Source of the DNA: Micrococcaceae bacterium UBA3381
GTDB taxonomy: Bacteria; Actinomycetota; Actinomycetes; Actinomycetales; Micrococcaceae
Assembly (NCBI GenBank): GCA_002358975.1
Contig: DEPX01000169.1
Span: 241-7,635 of the forward strand
Reading direction: 5' to 3'
Length of the DNA: 7,395 bases
Shown here: piece after piece, positions 6,810 to 7,395 of the stretch
How positions within the stretch are numbered: position 1 is the first letter of the stretch
How the letters are laid out: each line of letters begins with the position of its first letter
The notes under the pieces: model-generated
What the model was told of the DNA's origin: nothing
The model's database searches: none
What the model saw: only the letters and a program-made list of their open reading frames with translations
Made by a program: the position numbers and the translations under genes

Positions 6810-6814
6810 AAACC

Positions 6815-7395
6815 GTGTCCCAACAACGAATTATCAATGGCCGGTATGAAGTCGGCGAACTGATAGGTCGAGGCGGAATGGCCGATGTCTATATGGGTCT
6901 TGACCAACGTCTCGGCCGGACCGTCGCCATTAAAATGATGCGCCCGGATCTGGCGCGCGACCCGCAATTTCAGACCCGGTTCCGCCGCGAGGCCCACGCC
7001 TCAGCCGCATTGAATCATCCAAATATTGTTGCGGTTTTCGACACCGGTGAGGAAGAACTTCCCGAAACCGGCCAGCAACCTAGTGTCGCCTGTCCCTACA
7101 TGGTTATGGAGTATGTCAACGGCGACACTCTGCGGGCATTACTGCGCAAGGGCGAGGTCACTGTCGAGCAAGCCGTTGAATGGACCGAAGGCATCTTGGC
7201 CGCTGTTTCGTATTCGCACGAAAATGATATTGTCCACCGGGATATCAAACCCGGCAACGTTATGGTCGACGAGTCCGGTGCCGTCAAGGTTATGGACTTC
7301 GGTATCGCCCGGGCACTGTCAGACTCTTCAGCGACGATGACCCAAACCCAGGCGGTAGTTGGTACCGCACAATACCTGTCCCCCGAACAGGCCCG
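6815..7395 (+). CDS. pknB: PknB, Ser/Thr protein kinase, N-terminal part of kinase domain (cut by window end)
   Basis: The frame is open from GTG 6815 to the window edge and gives 193 residues of a Hanks-type kinase. Motifs are IGRGGMADVY (17-26), VAIK with K40, helix-C E59, HRDIKPGN (141-148, catalytic D143), DFG (161-163) and GTAQYLSPEQ (183-192). K40 and E59 fall at the same numbers as in mycobacterial PknB. Activation-loop T176 and T178 in MTQTQAVVG match its T171/T173 pair, the autophosphorylation sites removed by PstP. The rest of the kinase domain, the membrane segment and the expected C-terminal PASTA domains, which bind peptidoglycan fragments or lipid II in this family, lie beyond the window. 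A short extra loop (ELPETGQQPSVAC, 81-93) sits before the hinge, as in other actinobacterial PknB proteins. The gene is 18 bases after pknA and is likely in the same operon. Confidence 0.95.
   Translation, partial: MSQQRIINGRYEVGELIGRGGMADVYMGLDQRLGRTVAIKMMRPDLARDPQFQTRFRREAHASAALNHPNIVAVFDTGEEELPETGQQPSVACPYMVMEYVNGDTLRALLRKGEVTVEQAVEWTEGILAAVSYSHENDIVHRDIKPGNVMVDESGAVKVMDFGIARALSDSSATMTQTQAVVGTAQYLSPEQA

Noticed and set aside
6797..6814. Possible terminator or promoter between pknA and pknB
   Set aside because: The 18-base gap has no inverted repeat or T run and is filled by the pknB ribosome site.
6409..6837. Minus-strand Cys/Ser/Val-rich frame of 142 codons resembling a small cysteine-rich protein
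   Set aside because: The repeated SCVGCC wording is only the reverse complement of the PTQ repeat; no separate start signal or gene context supports it.
6254..6997. Long minus-strand frame of 247 codons opposite the pknA tail and pknB start
   Set aside because: Its Leu/Cys/Gly-rich wording is the complement of the CAG/CAA/CCC repeats of pknA, it runs through two well-supported genes, and it has no domain signal.

Overview
This window is a slice of the conserved cell-wall and Ser/Thr phospho-signalling operon of Actinobacteria, read entirely on the + strand: fhaA (3' end only), fhaB, pstP, rodA, pbpA, pknA and pknB (5' end only). The gene order is the same as in Mycobacterium, Corynebacterium and Micrococcales. 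The moderate GC content (mid-50s percent by eye), frequent GTG starts and the wording of the FhaB and PstP proteins suggest a moderate-GC member of Micrococcales, perhaps close to Micrococcaceae. That placement is an inference, not a measurement.

Layout: 1-110 encodes the last FHA-domain strands of FhaA. 114-596 is fhaB, but its reading frame is broken by an in-frame TGA at 231-233, between the membrane anchor and the FHA domain. 599-2056 is the PP2C phosphatase PstP. 2056-3459 is the SEDS glycosyltransferase RodA. 3456-4904 is the class B transpeptidase PbpA. 4901-6796 is the kinase PknA, with one extracellular PASTA domain and a long repetitive Pro/Thr/Gln/Glu tail. 6815-7395 is the start of PknB, cut by the window edge inside its activation loop. 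Genes overlap by 1-4 bases or are 2-18 bases apart. No stretch beyond 20 bases lacks a gene, and I see no promoter, terminator, RNA gene, mobile element or CRISPR array.

How they work together: RodA polymerises glycan strands and PbpA cross-links them. PknA and PknB sense the wall from outside and phosphorylate cell-wall and division proteins inside. PstP removes those phosphates. FhaA and FhaB read phosphothreonine marks through their FHA domains.

This is a well-known core locus rather than a new system. The points that merit a second look are the apparent nonsense mutation in fhaB, the architecture of the PknA extracellular region (PASTA plus a repeat stalk), and a duplicated ATQVI motif in the PknA linker that could serve as a phospho-docking site.
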